Below, one piece after another: positions 13,501 to 28,500 of a stretch of 64,000 nt of DNA. The translations under genes were made by a program, and so were the position numbers. This stretch comes from Xiphydria camelus (lineage: Eukaryota > Arthropoda > Insecta > Hymenoptera > Xiphydriidae). Numbering within the stretch: position 1 is the stretch's first letter; every line of letters starts with the position of its first letter. The notes beneath the pieces were generated by a model. It was not told where the DNA came from, did not search any database, and saw only the letters and a list, made by a program, of their open reading frames with translations. The stretch lies in contig OY783196.1 in assembly GCA_963678675.1 (NCBI GenBank), positions 27,196,827-27,260,826 of the forward strand. The letters are read 5' to 3'.

Positions 13501-16500
13501 ACCTTGACGCTGCCGGAGGAAGGACATTCGTCGGTAGTAATCTTTCTCAAGAACTGTGAAGGGTTGGATGAGGAGGGAGCGATTGCAGAGATACGGGGTG
13601 GATGAGAAGTCAGTGCTCGTTTCGTCTGTAACTTTGTTTTTTAGACCGAGATGTCACATCGCAATTTACCGCTTCCTCTTCTGTACGGAGGGTTTGATTT
13701 TCAAGTGTTGAAGGGGGTTGTCGTTTTATCTGATGGCGGACGGACTCGTAATGGAGAAAAGTGATCGGGCGGTTTAGTTCGTTTTAAAGCTCGCTTAAAA
13801 GGGAATGAACTCGAGAGAAATCTTTCTTAATATCTCAGTTTATTCAGGAAAAGTAGATTTAAAACTTATCTCGGTTAATTGATAAGAGTCGAGAATTTGT
13901 AAAAGTTCTAACAGTTGGAGAAATATTATTTAAAAAAAAAATCAATGAATGTAAAGGAAAAACTCGAGAGAAACCTTTTTCGATATCTCAGTTCATTTAG
14001 ATTTATAACTCATCTCGGTTAATCGTTAGAGTTAATACTTTTTTTTATAATTATAACAGTTCAATAAATATTATTTAAGACGAAATAAATGAATGTAAAG
14101 GAAAAAAACTGCGAACCCCTCATTTTTCCAGCACCAGAAAATCCACCACTTCGTGCGAAAAAGATCGCTGAAAAAGCTGCGATTTAATATTTCAGTCCAA
14201 TGAAGAAAGTGACACGCGGTTGCTACATTCCTCTCAACCCCTACATGATACGCTATCGCGAGTACCTCGTCAAGTGACGTTGCCAGCCCCGTGCGATCGT
14301 TTTTGTGACTTTTCAAAGGAGGGTCTCGAGGGGTGAGGCTTTCTCGCGATCGCTCGTTCGAACGCAAAGTTTTTTCAGCAAAAAGAAATTACGAGTAGTC
14401 AACCGTAATGCGTTGCGCAGACGACTTATTCCAGTTTCTCCGTGCCACAAACTCGCTCGTTCGTTATACCGCGCCCGTCCCGTCAAATGAATCCGAGCAT
14501 CGCTTAGCGTTAGTTATTAAGTTGCCGCTGGGGAGAATTTGAAAAAAGGCTCCGCCTTAATTAAGGACATTTACGCGGGGTGTCGGATTAATACGAGAAT
14601 ATTCTTTTTCTCCAGCCACACTCGGGGATGTTATAAACTCGCGTATACGGGAGAGACGCGGAGTATGGTACGAGGGCCCACCGTACCGAAGCCAGAACTT
14701 AAGCACAGTCGAGGTTGACGTACGGTGCTACGATATATTATATGCGAACGCACGCGCTTATTCCACCAGTCGCGAGCCGAGGCTATTAGGGGTCTGGCGG
14801 GTAACTGTTGTTACGTAATTAGAGCGCTTTCTTCGCGGCCCCTCCGAGAGTAGTTAAGTCTGACTTATGGATGCTAATATCCGCGAACTCTTATTCCACC
14901 CCTAATCGCGAGTCGGATATTAGATGGCCCGAAGGTTGGTCGAAACATTTTTATCGGCAATTTCGGGAACGAAGCGGACCCACTCGACGGGGATGAAGCT
15001 GCGTTCGCAGTCCGCGCCGCTGTGTAAATTAAAGGGTCGGGGTTCGTACGACGAAGGTGGGACAGAGACGGAGAGAGAGAAGGCTGACTTATTTGCGCTC
15101 TGGAGCAGTAACTCTCTAATTGGGTTTCGCGAGGGTTGCGAAGGAGTGACAGCCGTTTATGGGAAATTTCTGAGCGTTCGTCCGCGATCTCGCTGTACAA
15201 TTTCCCCCTCCACTTCCGCTCTACATTCGCCGTGAGATTGGATTAATTCGAATCACTTCATTTGTGCCGCTCCTCGCGAGAATTCGCGGAAGTGTCGAAG
15301 ATGGTTGTCCCTTCGACACGCCGGAAGGGAGTACGGAGGAGTCGTCGTGACTTCGATGCGCGTCACGATTGCAGGGGTGATTAGGCGCGGCGCGTTTGTA
15401 ATTCCCGAGGACGAATGGCGAGTGCGCGCGTAAACGCGATCCGTGCTCAGGACGATATGCGCCAGCTACGCCCGACACAAAGTCAGCAATGCAGTTCCGT
15501 CGGTGAAAAGCTATGCCGCGAACGTGCAATCTAAATTTTCCTCCGACTCGCGGGTTCTGCTGCGCGGCCAGGAGATTATTATTCCGCGAGCGAGTTGCAA
15601 CATCAGCGAAAAGGGCGTGTCGTCGGTACGAAGCCGAGCTTCGAGCGAGAGGACGAGGGTGACGTTGCGGATGTAAATAAAATCGAATGAAAAAAAGTCA
15701 TTACACGAGAGCAATAAAATTGTGGGTACAGCGCGTGAATTAACGCGGTTTCGAGGCGGTCGAAGGGAAATTATTATACGTACGCGCGGAGTCCCGCATC
15801 GCAAGTACATCGTTGTATTTAATTCGTTTTATAGAAACCTGAAAAGAGCAGATTTAGAGGCAATGCTGGGTTTCGCCTCGCGGCGCTTATTCGCGGTGCG
15901 GAGAGGACGAGTACGAATTTTTGTATGCGATAAAAGTATATCGACTCGGCCGATCGACGCGCTAATTACTTCCCGGAAAGAAATCGGCCGCGTATATGAT
16001 TCACCGGAGAGTATTTCTTTTCCTCTGGGAACTCGACCTACTTCGCCGATATTGCCGCACATGTACTGTGTTGTTCGCGAAGCCACGCAAATACATACGT
16101 TACCGCGTTTCCGCGCGCAAAAAAAAAGAGATAGAGGTACATACGTACGCTTATACGGTGCTCGGTGTCGTAACGAATTGAGAACACGCGGAAAAATACA
16201 TCGAACGGTCGAATACATCGTTGTACGAAAGAACGTTCGCTGAGTATAAATTCACCATTACGAATTCCGCTCGTGAAGAAATTCCGAAACTAATTTAAAG
16301 TTGACTCGAGAAACCGTCAGGCTTTTCGTGGTAAATTTCGGGACACCCCGGTATACTCGTATACACACACACTCTGCGTAAAGAGGCACGACAGCTCGAT
16401 CCATTAGCATCGAAAAGTCAATACGACCGTTTTCCCTCGACGAACGATCTCGACCTCTCTTCGGCATTACCCCGCGGACTATACCCTTCTCTCTCCCCGC

Positions 16501-19500
16501 GCGGTTTATACCTGCTCATCGCCAATGCCGAACCTTCTCCATACATTATAGATACATCACTCTGGAACCGCCTATCGGGTACCTACCGATCACAAGTCGT
16601 CGTCCCTTATTCCTTTCGCGTTTCCCCCTGCGGGGGCCTCGGCTTTTTACGCGCGCACCTTTCGGAGACCCGTAAAGCGGAGCCTGATCTCCCACGTCTA
16701 CATTGTTTCAGTAGCGCTCGCGAGGGTAAGAGGGAAAGTGGAAGCGTCGTCACCGGAGCGAACGTGGGTCTCTCGGGCCTCTCTACCGCGGGTTACGATC
16801 TCTACGACGCGGAGCTGGATATACAGAAGGAGAAACGCACGCAGAAGTACCTGATCTTCATGGTCTCCGTCTTCGCGATATGCCTCTGCCCTTTGAGGGT
16901 GCTCGGGTAAGAATTTTTTCGTCATGTACCTATGCATTCGTGGATTATATATGTATAGAGCTTTTGTCCAACACATGATTATGAAAATTAATGCATTTTC
17001 CTGCTACCCCGGTACCTCTATCTTCCACAAAAATCATTTTCCAGGCAATCTCTGCTACCCCGGTACCTCGATCTCCCCGAAAAATAATTTTCCAGAGACG
17101 CCCGGCTACCCCGGTACCTCGATCTTCCCGAAAAATAATTTCCCGGAGACGCCCCGCTACCCCGGTACCTCGATCTTCCTGAAAAATAATTTTCCGGAGA
17201 CGCCCTGCTACCCCTGTACCTCGATCTTCCCGAAAAAATAATTTTCCAGGGACGCCCTGCTACCTCGGTACCTCGATCTTCCCGAAAAATAATTTTTCAG
17301 GAAATCCCTGCATTTATGGAAATTTAACCCTTTCGCTACTACGGGCGACTATAGTCGCTCTCCACAAGATGCCACTGGGGTACTACGGGCGACTGTAGTC
17401 TCTCTCCATAAGATACCGCGTATTAGGTATACAGGGTCCGGCAGGGAGGTACAGTGTGGCCAATTATTCTGATCGATCCGCTTGAGCTTGCGGTACTCTG
17501 TCGCGTCGACCGTAGCTAAATGATACGAGTGGATTTTCTTGTTTTGACCACGAAAGACCAATCAAATTTAACTCTCATGGCAAAGCAATAAGATTAGCTC
17601 GAATCATTTAGCTATGGTTGATTCGATTGAGTACCGTCACTCAAAATGGATCGATCAGAACCATTGGCCGCATGTGTACATAATTTTTCGCGCTGGAAAT
17701 CTCAAAGGAACGCCGCAATGTCGATGCTCTGCACTGAGAAAAATAATTCGGTTAAAATGACAAAACGCATCTGGTTAAGCGAGTTTAGTTATTCCAACTA
17801 CAATACCAGTAAATTGAACGAAACATTTTGTTATTCCGACTATAATATTTAGTAATTCTAACTACTCGTCTAGTTATTCTAACCAGAAAATAGTCAATTC
17901 ACCCAAACACACAAGTGGAGGATTCATATTTCACCAAAGGGTTTGGTTATGGTCTCCAGGATTTTGGTTTGATCGACCAACTTATTTTTCTCGGTGTGCT
18001 ATGAAAAGAATGCGAATTTTCATATTCAGATCATTAGATCTCATCGATTCCGTTCAAAGCACACGCGGCGAAAGGCACGCGTGCAACCGACGTCGAGCGA
18101 AAGAAGATTCCGTGTAATTTCCCGGGAAACTAGGCCAAACGGACTCCATCCGCATCGGCTCTCAGCCATTCGCATCTCCGTCACTATAAGTACAGAGTAA
18201 ACTCGTCGAGGAGGTGTTTTCAGCCGTCGATCTCATTTCGCTCGAATTCCTCGACGATCGCCCGCCGTGTGGCTCCGCGATCGTAGATCGGCGATGCGCG
18301 AGTAATCCGCCAAGACCGTTACGATAATCCGTTTACGCGGCGCGCTCTAACGACCTTCGGTACGAAATTGATCCGCGGATTACGGGCTCCGCCACGGCAG
18401 ATATCCCGTTATCTCTTTATTCACGGTTTCGCGAACCCGCGATGCGTCGATGACGCCCACCCCTCGAAGGGGCACCACTTCGCGTCGTTAGCGGTCACGC
18501 GATTGGGAGCGCTGTTACCGGAGACTCGTAAAAGATGCTCTGTATAACGTTCTCGCGCTGGTCCGTAACCAGACACCAGGTTCTCCCTTCGTTAGAGATA
18601 ATACCGTGTCATTAAAGATGTATTTCAGTAATATTATCGATTACTGCGGTTCTCTCCGTTAAGCTCCCGTGTGCTTTCCGACCTGGAGCGGGAATCACGT
18701 CGAAGGGAAATTCTAGCTGGGTTTATTCGAATACATGACGGTCGATCGGAGCGGAATACCACAATTACCGTGGCGCGAAATTAATTTATCAGCTATACCC
18801 GAGGGTAAGCTGCTACCTGTATAATAATCAAATGCACGCGACAATATCTATACGCCATCCCCGTTCTGAATGGAACTCAAATACGCCGAGTTCTGACATC
18901 CCCAACCTGTACCATTCGCTTTGCCTTGCGCTCATTTCCTCGAACCCCAGCCGGCTCATAAATAATTATAGAGGATATCGTCGCAACGCGTCGCGAAACC
19001 CCGCTTAACGGTTCGTATCTGCCTGTTACCCCTGGTAACAACCTTGATTCTCTCTCGGCAGGGCATGAAAAGGCAGGGAGACGTCGTTCGTTCGTACCCG
19101 TCGTTTTCTTCGCGAAAGCAAACATCCCCTCTCCGCCCCCCCATCGGTAGACATATTTTTCCAACCGACAGCCAAACATAGGAGGGCCTCCCTCTATCGC
19201 GACTTTCACAGATGAGTGGAATTGAATTGCCGCGGTGTCCCTTCCCCCGTAATTCGCACGATTGGCTCGTATATTGATTGGCCCGGCGATTGTCGAGACG
19301 TCGAGGCGAACCGCTTCCTCCTTCCTCGCGTTCGTTCTTTTTATATCCCCACCTTCGCACGGTTGCGAACTTCGAATTCTATTCGAAAGTTCCACGAGCC
19401 GGAAAAATCACGAGTAGGAATATATTTACCGCGCGCGTCGTCGTCGTCCCCTTTTATGAGCAAAAATTTAGATTTCTTCAATCCGTGAAGGCAGAGTAAC

Positions 19501-22500
19501 CCCTTAATCCCAGCGGGTCGCCCGATTACCTCTTTTTCGTGGGATGGTCATTCCGGAAGGGTAAGGATTCCTCGGAGAGGAACCGTCCCCTCTTTCGGAA
19601 TCGTGGAAAAAAGTAATGGGGTCGGGGATGAACGTATAGAAAGGGAAATCTGGCGGAAGAAAGGAAACTTGGAAAGGCCCTGCGGTGGCCGGAAGTCCTG
19701 GTTGACTGTATCAGATATGACCGACCGCTTACCCTCGAATCCCGAACCTTTCGTCCAACCCAATAAGAGGCAGGAAGTGGTGACTTCTGTATATTTACAA
19801 TTCGAGAATGACCCGATAATCTGGCGTATCTGACTCGAGACGATTGTTGCTCGGCTTTAGAGGTGCAAGAAAGAAACGATGAAAATTATTGCATCTCATA
19901 AAACGCCACGTTCCCGGTCCAATATTTGCTCCGCGATACCTTTATGACCGAGATAATACTTTCAAGAGCGAGCCATTTCGCTTAGTATGATAATGAAAAA
20001 GACCCAACGGCACGCACGATGCTTTAACGTCCGTTGAAACGAACTGAACGATAAATCTCGTTGACTGTGTAACGCGTACAAACGCGTTTAACCAGTCTCT
20101 CTGACTATATTACGCATTCTATACAAATAAACGGGATTCCCCGTGGAAGTGTATACTTCGTGGAATTATAATTCGTGGTTCCTAATAGTTTGTCTCAGCA
20201 AAGTAGATACGGATACGTAAAAGCGATTAATCAGGGTAAACAGATGCGTCTCCACGGGCAGCTAATTTGTAAATGCGTCTTTTGTACCGCACGCGCATTC
20301 GCGTTATGTAATTTCGTCGACGGATAAGCGGACTCGAATTTATCGAGATCCTCGACCAAATTGACGGGGCGTCCCCGCGAGATTAGACGAATCAGGAAGG
20401 ACTATTCCGTACAGCGCGCCCACTGAGTGCTTCTTGCGGGTAACTGCGGTGTACCGATGGGGATTTCCACTCGCTCCCGCATTAGGTCTTCTAATCGGGG
20501 GGGACCGCTCTCGACGGACTTTGCCACCGGCCTCCGAATAGAATACGCAGCGCGTCGCGTCAAAATGTATGCGAATACCTAACCGTAGGTCCGTGGGGCG
20601 CGAATGTCTCGCAAGTTTTCTAATTTCGGCACGAAAATAAAGGCCCTCTTCGAACGCGAGTGCGAAGGTGGGAAGAAATTGCGCGACGGGGGCGCGCCGT
20701 GTCTTACCTCACTGGGTGGGATCGAAATATATAGCCCCCCCCCCCCCCTCTCTCGAACTCCAAATAACACGAAGGTCCGAAACTGACCCGTGCGCATACG
20801 GGCAGCAACGAGCCGCGAAAAGTTTTCTCTTTTATATGTATCCAGCGTATTGCGACGTACCCTTGCAAATTTGCTGACTTTCCCAAACTCTGGAAAAAAA
20901 AAATTCCTCGCTCCCGTTTGGACCCGAAATATACGACGTCGTGCGCACGGTATGCGGGGAAACGAAATTTGCAGATAAAATGACGTAACGGTCGCTCGGT
21001 CGGTCAGACAGACGGGGAGTGCGCCCCCGGAGGTGTCAACCTTCCTCTCCCGCGAGCTCGGTCGACGCGTGCGAGGAGTGGAACGCAAAAATGCTAGCTG
21101 GATTCCAGACACGCTACCCGTGAAAAAGGCATTCCCGCGGGAAATCGGGATGCATGGATATACATAATTTATACGCTCTCGCGACGATCGATTGTCGGGC
21201 GTGCAGTGCGGGAAACGCGAGATGACGGCAATTTCGCAGCGGGCGCCGATATTCGGCAAATTTCCGGCGTCGAACTCTGATCGTCCGTCGGGCGAGGAAG
21301 CAACTACGCGCGCGTCCTTTCCCCGTTAAATCCTCGCTGTATCCCTCCTCGATTTGTGCTAACGTCGCGAGATCGTCGAGATCTCTCGCCGAGTCGTTGG
21401 AAAAGATCATCCCGGATTAAGGAACCGCGTCGCGGTATGAACGCGGAAGGCTCTCCGAACGAAGTATCCTCGTGTAATTATTGTTTTGCGGATTACGGGT
21501 TGGCGACTCAGCCGCTTCCGGGAGCTTCGGGCGAGCTCACCGGAAGGCGCTACGGAGTTTCTCGCTTCGAACTGTAGTTCCGTGGATTACTCGAAGCGCA
21601 ATGGGACACGAAGACTGCAAAATCATTTTTTTTTTCCGTGCGATGCGAATCATTTCCGCAATTAGGTACTCTTCGCATAAATATTAATATAGGCTGGTAA
21701 TAGTCCAGTATTTTTACTTTGCTACGAATTTTCTCTTTAAAATGAGAGTGACGAGCAATTTGTACATATTTTAAGATTTTTATCCATTAAACTAATTCAT
21801 TTAATTTACATTTGGTATATATTTTTACAAATTTATATTTTTATTATTTTGATTACCTGGGTAATTATTATAATATTTGCTAGATTTTGCTGAGAACTTT
21901 TTCCTGTCACGACGGAAGTAGATATTATTTGTAGCAGCAAAATGTATATTCAGTGATGGCAGTTTTTCGATAAAAATATTTGCTACCTCAGCAAATATTT
22001 TTACTATTATACGACGTGACTTTCGTCGCCACGGATGATATTTTTGTTATGATAGCAAAATATTCTCAACAAAACCCACTTTTGCTGAGACTCCAAAATC
22101 ATTTTTTTCCATGCGGCGTTTCTCAGCTTTCCCAGTGGCGCGGAACGACGCGAACGGATCGATCAGGGATCTTGGATCGATGATGTGTAGCGCGATAGGA
22201 AAGGGAGGAAGAGATTTCATTAAATTTGAAGGTAGAAGAGTCCGTAAAAAGTATTACGGTAGCTATTTCGAAAGAGTATAAGGATTGACGTCTGCGGAAG
22301 AGGATTAGTCAAATTTCGGAGTTAAGAAGCTCGGGAAAAGCATTATGGCGTTACTTTAAAAGCGTATTCGCGTATCGGTATTTCCTCCATTCGAAGCTTT
22401 CGGCGTTTATTTATTTGCACAGTCAAGAATAATATCATTCCTTCGTTCAAAGATTTTTAAATAGACACGATTCATTCGGGTTCGCCGCTTCCGAATCCAA

Positions 22501-25500
22501 AGATAGAAACACGTAGTATCTACTCATGAAATGGGTCCGATATATCGCGTCCGAGTTATTATCCCGGATCGTGCTAATCGACCTTGCAAACATCCGGTTG
22601 AGAAACGCTGATTTACGTGAACCACGCGTATCGAGTTACACGCCGAACAACTTTCCAATCTCAACTTTGAACAAGCTCCACGCGGACGATCGGCTTGATT
22701 AGTTGATCCCCATTGCGTGACGGGACTCGTAGACTTCGAGAATTCATTTCGGATCAATTCCCCCAGGGGGCCAACGTCTACATCGTTCTGCCGTTTCGTC
22801 TACACGTCTACACACTCGTGTATTACGAACGAAAGTAGATCGAGAACTGTCCATATCGATTGTATCCCATCCGATTGTCGTCACGTATATCGCATGTCCG
22901 ATTATATACGAGTAATCGAGGTAGAATCTTTAATTTAGAAATATTTCAAAGACTCCTCTTTCCCCCCCATCGTTGCTGCCGATATTTCATCCCCTATCGG
23001 TAACAGAGTCACGTTACCACTCAACAAAGTATAAGTACAGTTTCCCGTGGATTTCCAAGTCGACGAGAGGAGTTCACATGGAAATTTGACGAAAGTCCCG
23101 AAAGACTTCGAGTGGTACGTAATCCGATCGTGAAGGGAAAACGGGAGCACCCCCGCTAACAACCGGAAGAATGGTCACGTTCCTCCCGTGACCGCATTAC
23201 CAGCCTTCCGGGTCGCCGCGGTGCGGCGCGGGAAGAGAATTTTTAAACTTCGTCCCGCGTTATCGGTTCGCATCCGTAAAAGCTCTCTCGTGAGCTTCGC
23301 TCGAGGCCGGGGACTTGCGATTGAAACCAGTGGTCCTGCGCATTGATGAAATTGCCAGTGAGGGAAGAAGAGAGAGAGAGAGGGAAAAAGGTCGGGGTGC
23401 CAGGTCAAGGTAGCCTACCAACGAGGTACCGATGCCTTTGTTTTCAAAGGACCGTTGGTACACAATCCAACGACGAATCGATGCAAGGCCTCGTCGCGTA
23501 ATCGAACGATTCTGAACTTTGACCCGCGCGGGCGAAGCTAAAGACTTTTTTGTTGACGACGGACCAGCCGCGGGCGGCCCGTCGTTGAGAGCGATGTTTT
23601 TAAGGTTTCTCGAGCGTTATACTAAAAATAGTGAGAAATGCTTGAAAATGATTGCATTCGGTAGATTGAAGTAAAAAAAAATTCAGTTAAATTTTCAAGT
23701 CTTTTAGGAAGCATTGCAAAGACATTTGAATAATAAAATAACACGTGTTCTTATGGGTTATAGCTAACAAACCGCGATATTTCTGAGAAAAATAGTGAAA
23801 AAATTCTGAAATTGTTTAAACAGCAAGTTTAATGAACTAAAATCATCTACACTAATTTTCACGTTCATTAGGAAGCCCGTTATTTTTTTATTAATTGTTT
23901 TTTATAAATTTAACATTTGATAAGTCAATGTGGCTACGTTGCATGACGTACAGATGCATGACCAGATGTTTTGGGCTCCATTTTTGAACTCACAGATACA
24001 CACATACTACTGTACGTCAAACGTTGTCGCCACATCGCACGAAGAACATACTTTAGAGTGTTACTGTACTTCAGAGTGGACTAACTTTTAGCAGGGAAAA
24101 AGCCCCTGTACCGCTCGAGAAACCTTAACGAGACGCCTTTGTGTCTCCTCGACTGATGGATCGATTCGACTCGATACGAGCAGATTTAACGGATACTCCT
24201 GCAAACCGCGCGACTATTGGCTCGAACTTCGTTCCTTCCGAGTGTCGTAAAGTCGTGATCGTGTGTAGGTAGAGAGACGGTCCACCATTCCCATGTCCAC
24301 CCACGTCCTCTCACTTCTTAAGTCAATTTTCTTTCTATCCTCGCGCAACTACCGACCGAATATCCTAAAATAATCGACCGCTTTCCCCAAATCCACATCA
24401 CTCACGCAGTCGCTATTTCGCAGGGTTTCACCCCGGCTCCTCCTTCGGGGATGATAAAAGACCCGACGTTTCGCCTACTAATCCGAGTTACTTGTTCCCT
24501 CCTGCGGCATTAATAGAGCTTCCAGCGCGGGTAATTTCTCGCCGCGGTGTTCAGGCTCCTCGATCTGCCGCGTCGTGGAAGATAATTCGGGGTATTCAAC
24601 GGCCGTGTCATTTTTTCGCGCGGTAATTGTCCACCGAAAGAGGCACCCGTTCGCTCCACACGCGCTACTGTTTCAAGTCGTCACTCGTTACGCCACCATC
24701 CCCGGACCTAACGAGGGTAGATCTGCAACGCGAGAGTCCGCTTTAGACGCGACTGAGATGAAAGCCTGCATAATGATCCGGAATACGATTTACGCTGGAA
24801 GGCATGAAAGAGGAGTCGTAGAAGGGACGCATTGTGCGATTTTGAAAGCCAGGCGAACGGGCCTCGAATCTCGGAGCACTCGGAAATGTCAACGTCGGAA
24901 ATTGCCGCGCGAGTTCAAAGCGGCTTTTCCTCATTCCTCCGACGCGGATGACACGTCGGTGGAATGATCAACACTTCGGCGCCGTATCGTGTCGTACGCG
25001 ATACAGATACATCCGCGGAAGTGTCGATCGGGCAATTTTGCCGAGTGCATCGTCAACCCCCCGCTATTCTTCCACCTGAGTTTTTCCTCGATCACCCTCG
25101 TTGAATTCGGCAAACCATAAATCACGCTCGCCTTGCGAGGCTGCGATAACCGCTTCGGTGCGAACGAATCGACGATACTTCACGCTTTAACGAATCTTAT
25201 TCCACGTTGAATCATCCCCCATTTCTCCAAGAACGGATGAGAGGGTTCGTTCTTGTCATAATACGTACGGTTCTTCTTATCGTCTATCTATACGTAATAC
25301 GTGCCGTGTGTGTAAGAAGAAAATAATAACTCGACGGTGGAAAAATAAAATCGGCTTCCAGATCTTTCAATATACCCGCCTCTGTCAGTATTCCGCGTTC
25401 TTTGAAGAGGATCTAACCGAGAAGTGGTGAACCCCCCAAAAGTTCCGGACCACCTCGCCGATGCGATGGTATCAGCTGGTACCGGCTATTTTCAAACACG

Positions 25501-28500
25501 CGGCACGTAATCTCGTTCCGCCTCAGCCTCCGTCGGGCGTCACGTCACGTCTGACACATCGCGCGGAAAAGAAACGCGGAGGCATTGTTTCGCCGAGCGA
25601 ATTAAAGAAAATCCCTTCGTCGAAGAAATTGCTCTCCGCCGGGCCTGCCTTTCGCGTAACCAAGCAACGCTCGAACGTTTTCATCGGACGTCTCTCGTCC
25701 GTCGGTCTGCTTTTGCCAATTATACGGGAACACACGCAATGCTTGCAATATTGTCGTGCAGAAACAATCGAGACGCCACGGTGCTTTCGAATTTCTCACG
25801 GCGATTATTCCCTGCGCGATTGGGGGAAAGTGAATATCACCGGATAAACGCAGTTTGGCAAATTTCAATGTTCTTGACGCTTGCGACGAATATTCGAGAT
25901 ACGTGTAGCGCACAAATAAGCTAAAGGGAAATATTTGCTCTCCGAATGAGCGACATTTCAAATGGGAATTTCTAAACACAATTATGAGCTTTAGTGGGAC
26001 AGGACTGAGTCCCTCGAGAGCACAAAATATACCTACCTACATGAAAAAAAAATTAGATTCCTTTGCCCTGTTCCATACCAAGCGGCATACGGGGCTGGCT
26101 TCCACGGAGGCCATCTTCGTGAAAAAAAAATTTATGATCGGCCATGCGGAGAGCATTGTCGCGGCGAGGCGAAAATTCAATAGAACTCGAGCGGAAATGT
26201 GCGATACACCATATGAATGAAAAAATAGCATTCCCTGGAACGAACTCAATTGAATTCTTTCAGTTGCCCGCACGAAAACGAATTTTGAAGCGTGAAGTTT
26301 CGCGCGACCGTCGCATAGATCCGGTCGAAAGAAGCAGCGGAGAATAAAATGCTTCACTCACACGCTGTGCGCCTCGTTCATTGCGTCGCCGCGCGTAGCC
26401 AGTTCGTTCCATCGCATCTCCGTCGTCCGGAATCCTCGTTTCCGGCGGACGACTGCGGAAAAGAGAAAACGAGAACTTCTGGAATCAGAACGGAAGCGGG
26501 TAATCTATGGGGTTTCCAGCAGTGGAGAAAGGAGCTGCATGAATTTAATACGTGATGAAAGAGCACGCTTTAGAAATGTAAGCGATATAATTCGCGATTG
26601 ATGTGAAAATGTCTGATCGGAGCTGAAGGTAACGTGAAACCATTTATACGTGTGTCTACGGTGAGTACACATGTATAAATCATAGTCCTCGAGAGGTACG
26701 TAATTTAATAAGAGAGACTTTACGAGGAATTAAATTTGAAAATCTCCCCGAGAGAGTTGCATCGACTGCCTAAAAGTCGCTAACGAGCCGAGTTTCGAAA
26801 CGTTCGTAACTCTATAGGATAACGGAGGTGGAAAAAGCGGGACGACGTTTGAGTCCGAGGGCACGTTTGCAAATTCGCTTAATCAGTCAAAGGGAACCCT
26901 CGCGTCTACATTTAGAATGGCTACCATAAATTGTTCGTTAGGCATCAGAATTAATTATTCTGTGGACCCAGCTCGATCACTGGCGTCATTATAATGTACC
27001 ATCCACTTCATGCACGTATATTTACGTCGGTGGCGAGGCTTAGGTTGATTTCTCATGGGAATCTTTTAATTCACGCCACCTGAGTGGTAAGAACTTTGCG
27101 AAAAATTAGTTTCGGGTAAAAATATGCGAAATGATGTGGAGCAAGTTCCAATTATCGATAACGACCAATTTCAGCTACCCGAACGGATATGGGCGATCTC
27201 GTTAATCTGTTGTATATTCGGTGGAACCAGATTATATGAACGCGACCACACAAATATAACTATATACGGCAGTATATCCCCGTTCTTTATAATTACGTTC
27301 CACATTTCACGCAGTAAGGATACCGCGTTTTTTTTTCTCTGGTTGGAAACCGTACGAGTTTTTCTCTCGTCGCACACAAATACGGATTTATCTCGGGGGC
27401 GTGAGTGCAAAGAGATCGCATACAAATCGAGGCTTCGCAGCGCGTTACTATGTAAGCGAAATGAGGAAACGCGAGGGAAAAGACACCCCGTGATACGATT
27501 TGGCTCTAGGGCTCTGCCGCTTTCCGCCCACGCAATTTTCCACGCCAGGGAAACGAATCGTTCCCCGAAAAATGAGATATCTAACTCACATGTGATCTAC
27601 GTTTCGTATGTGGCCCGCTGCGCATCAACGCGCGGTGCTGAAAGCTCGTTTTAACATCCAAGTAAAAATGTGTAATCATTCCTCACGTCTAGATGCATTA
27701 TTCGTAAACACCGTGAATTAATGGAATCGTTTGGAAAGGACTGTGCAGCGCGGTGGGGGAAGCAAAGTAGATTTGTCCGTCGCGAGAAATAACTTTGTCG
27801 ATTCGGCGTAAAGTAAGCTGTACGGGCTAAGCCGGGGACGTCTGATTTAAATAACAAAGTAGGATTAAACAACCTACGAAGCACTCGACCCATTTGTCGG
27901 TTAAACAGACCGTAAAATGGAAAATCCACATGACTCGAATCGTCCCAGTTCTACCTCCACTTAGCTCTTAAACCGCCTCGTACAATAATAGCTTTCGCAT
28001 TCAAAAATTAAAATCAGTACGCGACTGATTTTTCACGCTTCGTGTGTTTCCCTCGTGACATGACACTTGATATTCGTCATGTCTCTTATTCACTTATTTT
28101 ATATGTATTTACCTTTCCTCATGCGCTCTTATAAAAGACCAGTCTCAGAGCCATTATAAATAAACTCTCATATGTACCATGTGTGAGGCTAAACTTACTT
28201 GCCAGAAAAGGAACTTAAATCACCATCATCTCATTATTTATGAATTTTTCGCCTATGTCGATATAAGGTTTTATTGTAGATGAAAACGTAATCTTCAAAA
28301 AAGTATTATATAAATATGGGGTAAAAGCTCATAGGTTGTGAGATAATAGTGATTGAAGTTTCTCTCCTCTGGCGAGTAAGCTTAACCTCATATTATGGTA
28401 TGCATGTATATAATATTTCCGGCTGCTCGAAACGTTACCAGTTACGTGCCCCAAATGCAAGCCATGCTCAGCAGCTATCTCCAGTTACATTCGCTGCGCG

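Larger units (their letters stand above)
10606..16711. other. GPCR intron, 6,106 bp, with MITEs
   Basis: Starts GTAAGG and ends TTGTTTCAG. It holds a poly-C run, an inverted-repeat element at 10921-11312 and a nested pair of elements at 11740-12138. At 13800-14110 there are two diverged copies of an AT-rich stretch (each with a variant of CTCGAGAGAAA followed by TCTCAGTT and TCTCGGTTAAT). No exon of another gene is visible. Confidence 0.65.

Noticed and set aside
15722..16243. 173-codon plus-strand frame, with a 129-codon frame opposite
   Set aside because: Both strands are open across the same bases and both products are Arg-rich without motifs. Typical chance frames in CpG-rich DNA.
16924..17241. 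Repetitive protein-like frame with YPGTSIFPKNN repeats
   Set aside because: It is the translation of a 51-bp minisatellite in an intron; the unit length is a multiple of three, which keeps the frame open.
20579..21259. 226-codon open frame on the minus strand
   Set aside because: It is Arg/Ser/Pro-rich with no domain, the same region is open in other frames, and it includes translation of a poly-C run. It is consistent with low stop density in CpG-rich DNA.
27124..27654. 176-codon plus-strand frame
   Set aside because: Contains hydrophobic patches but no family motif. It includes a run of Phe from poly-T and has no coding bias or splice context.
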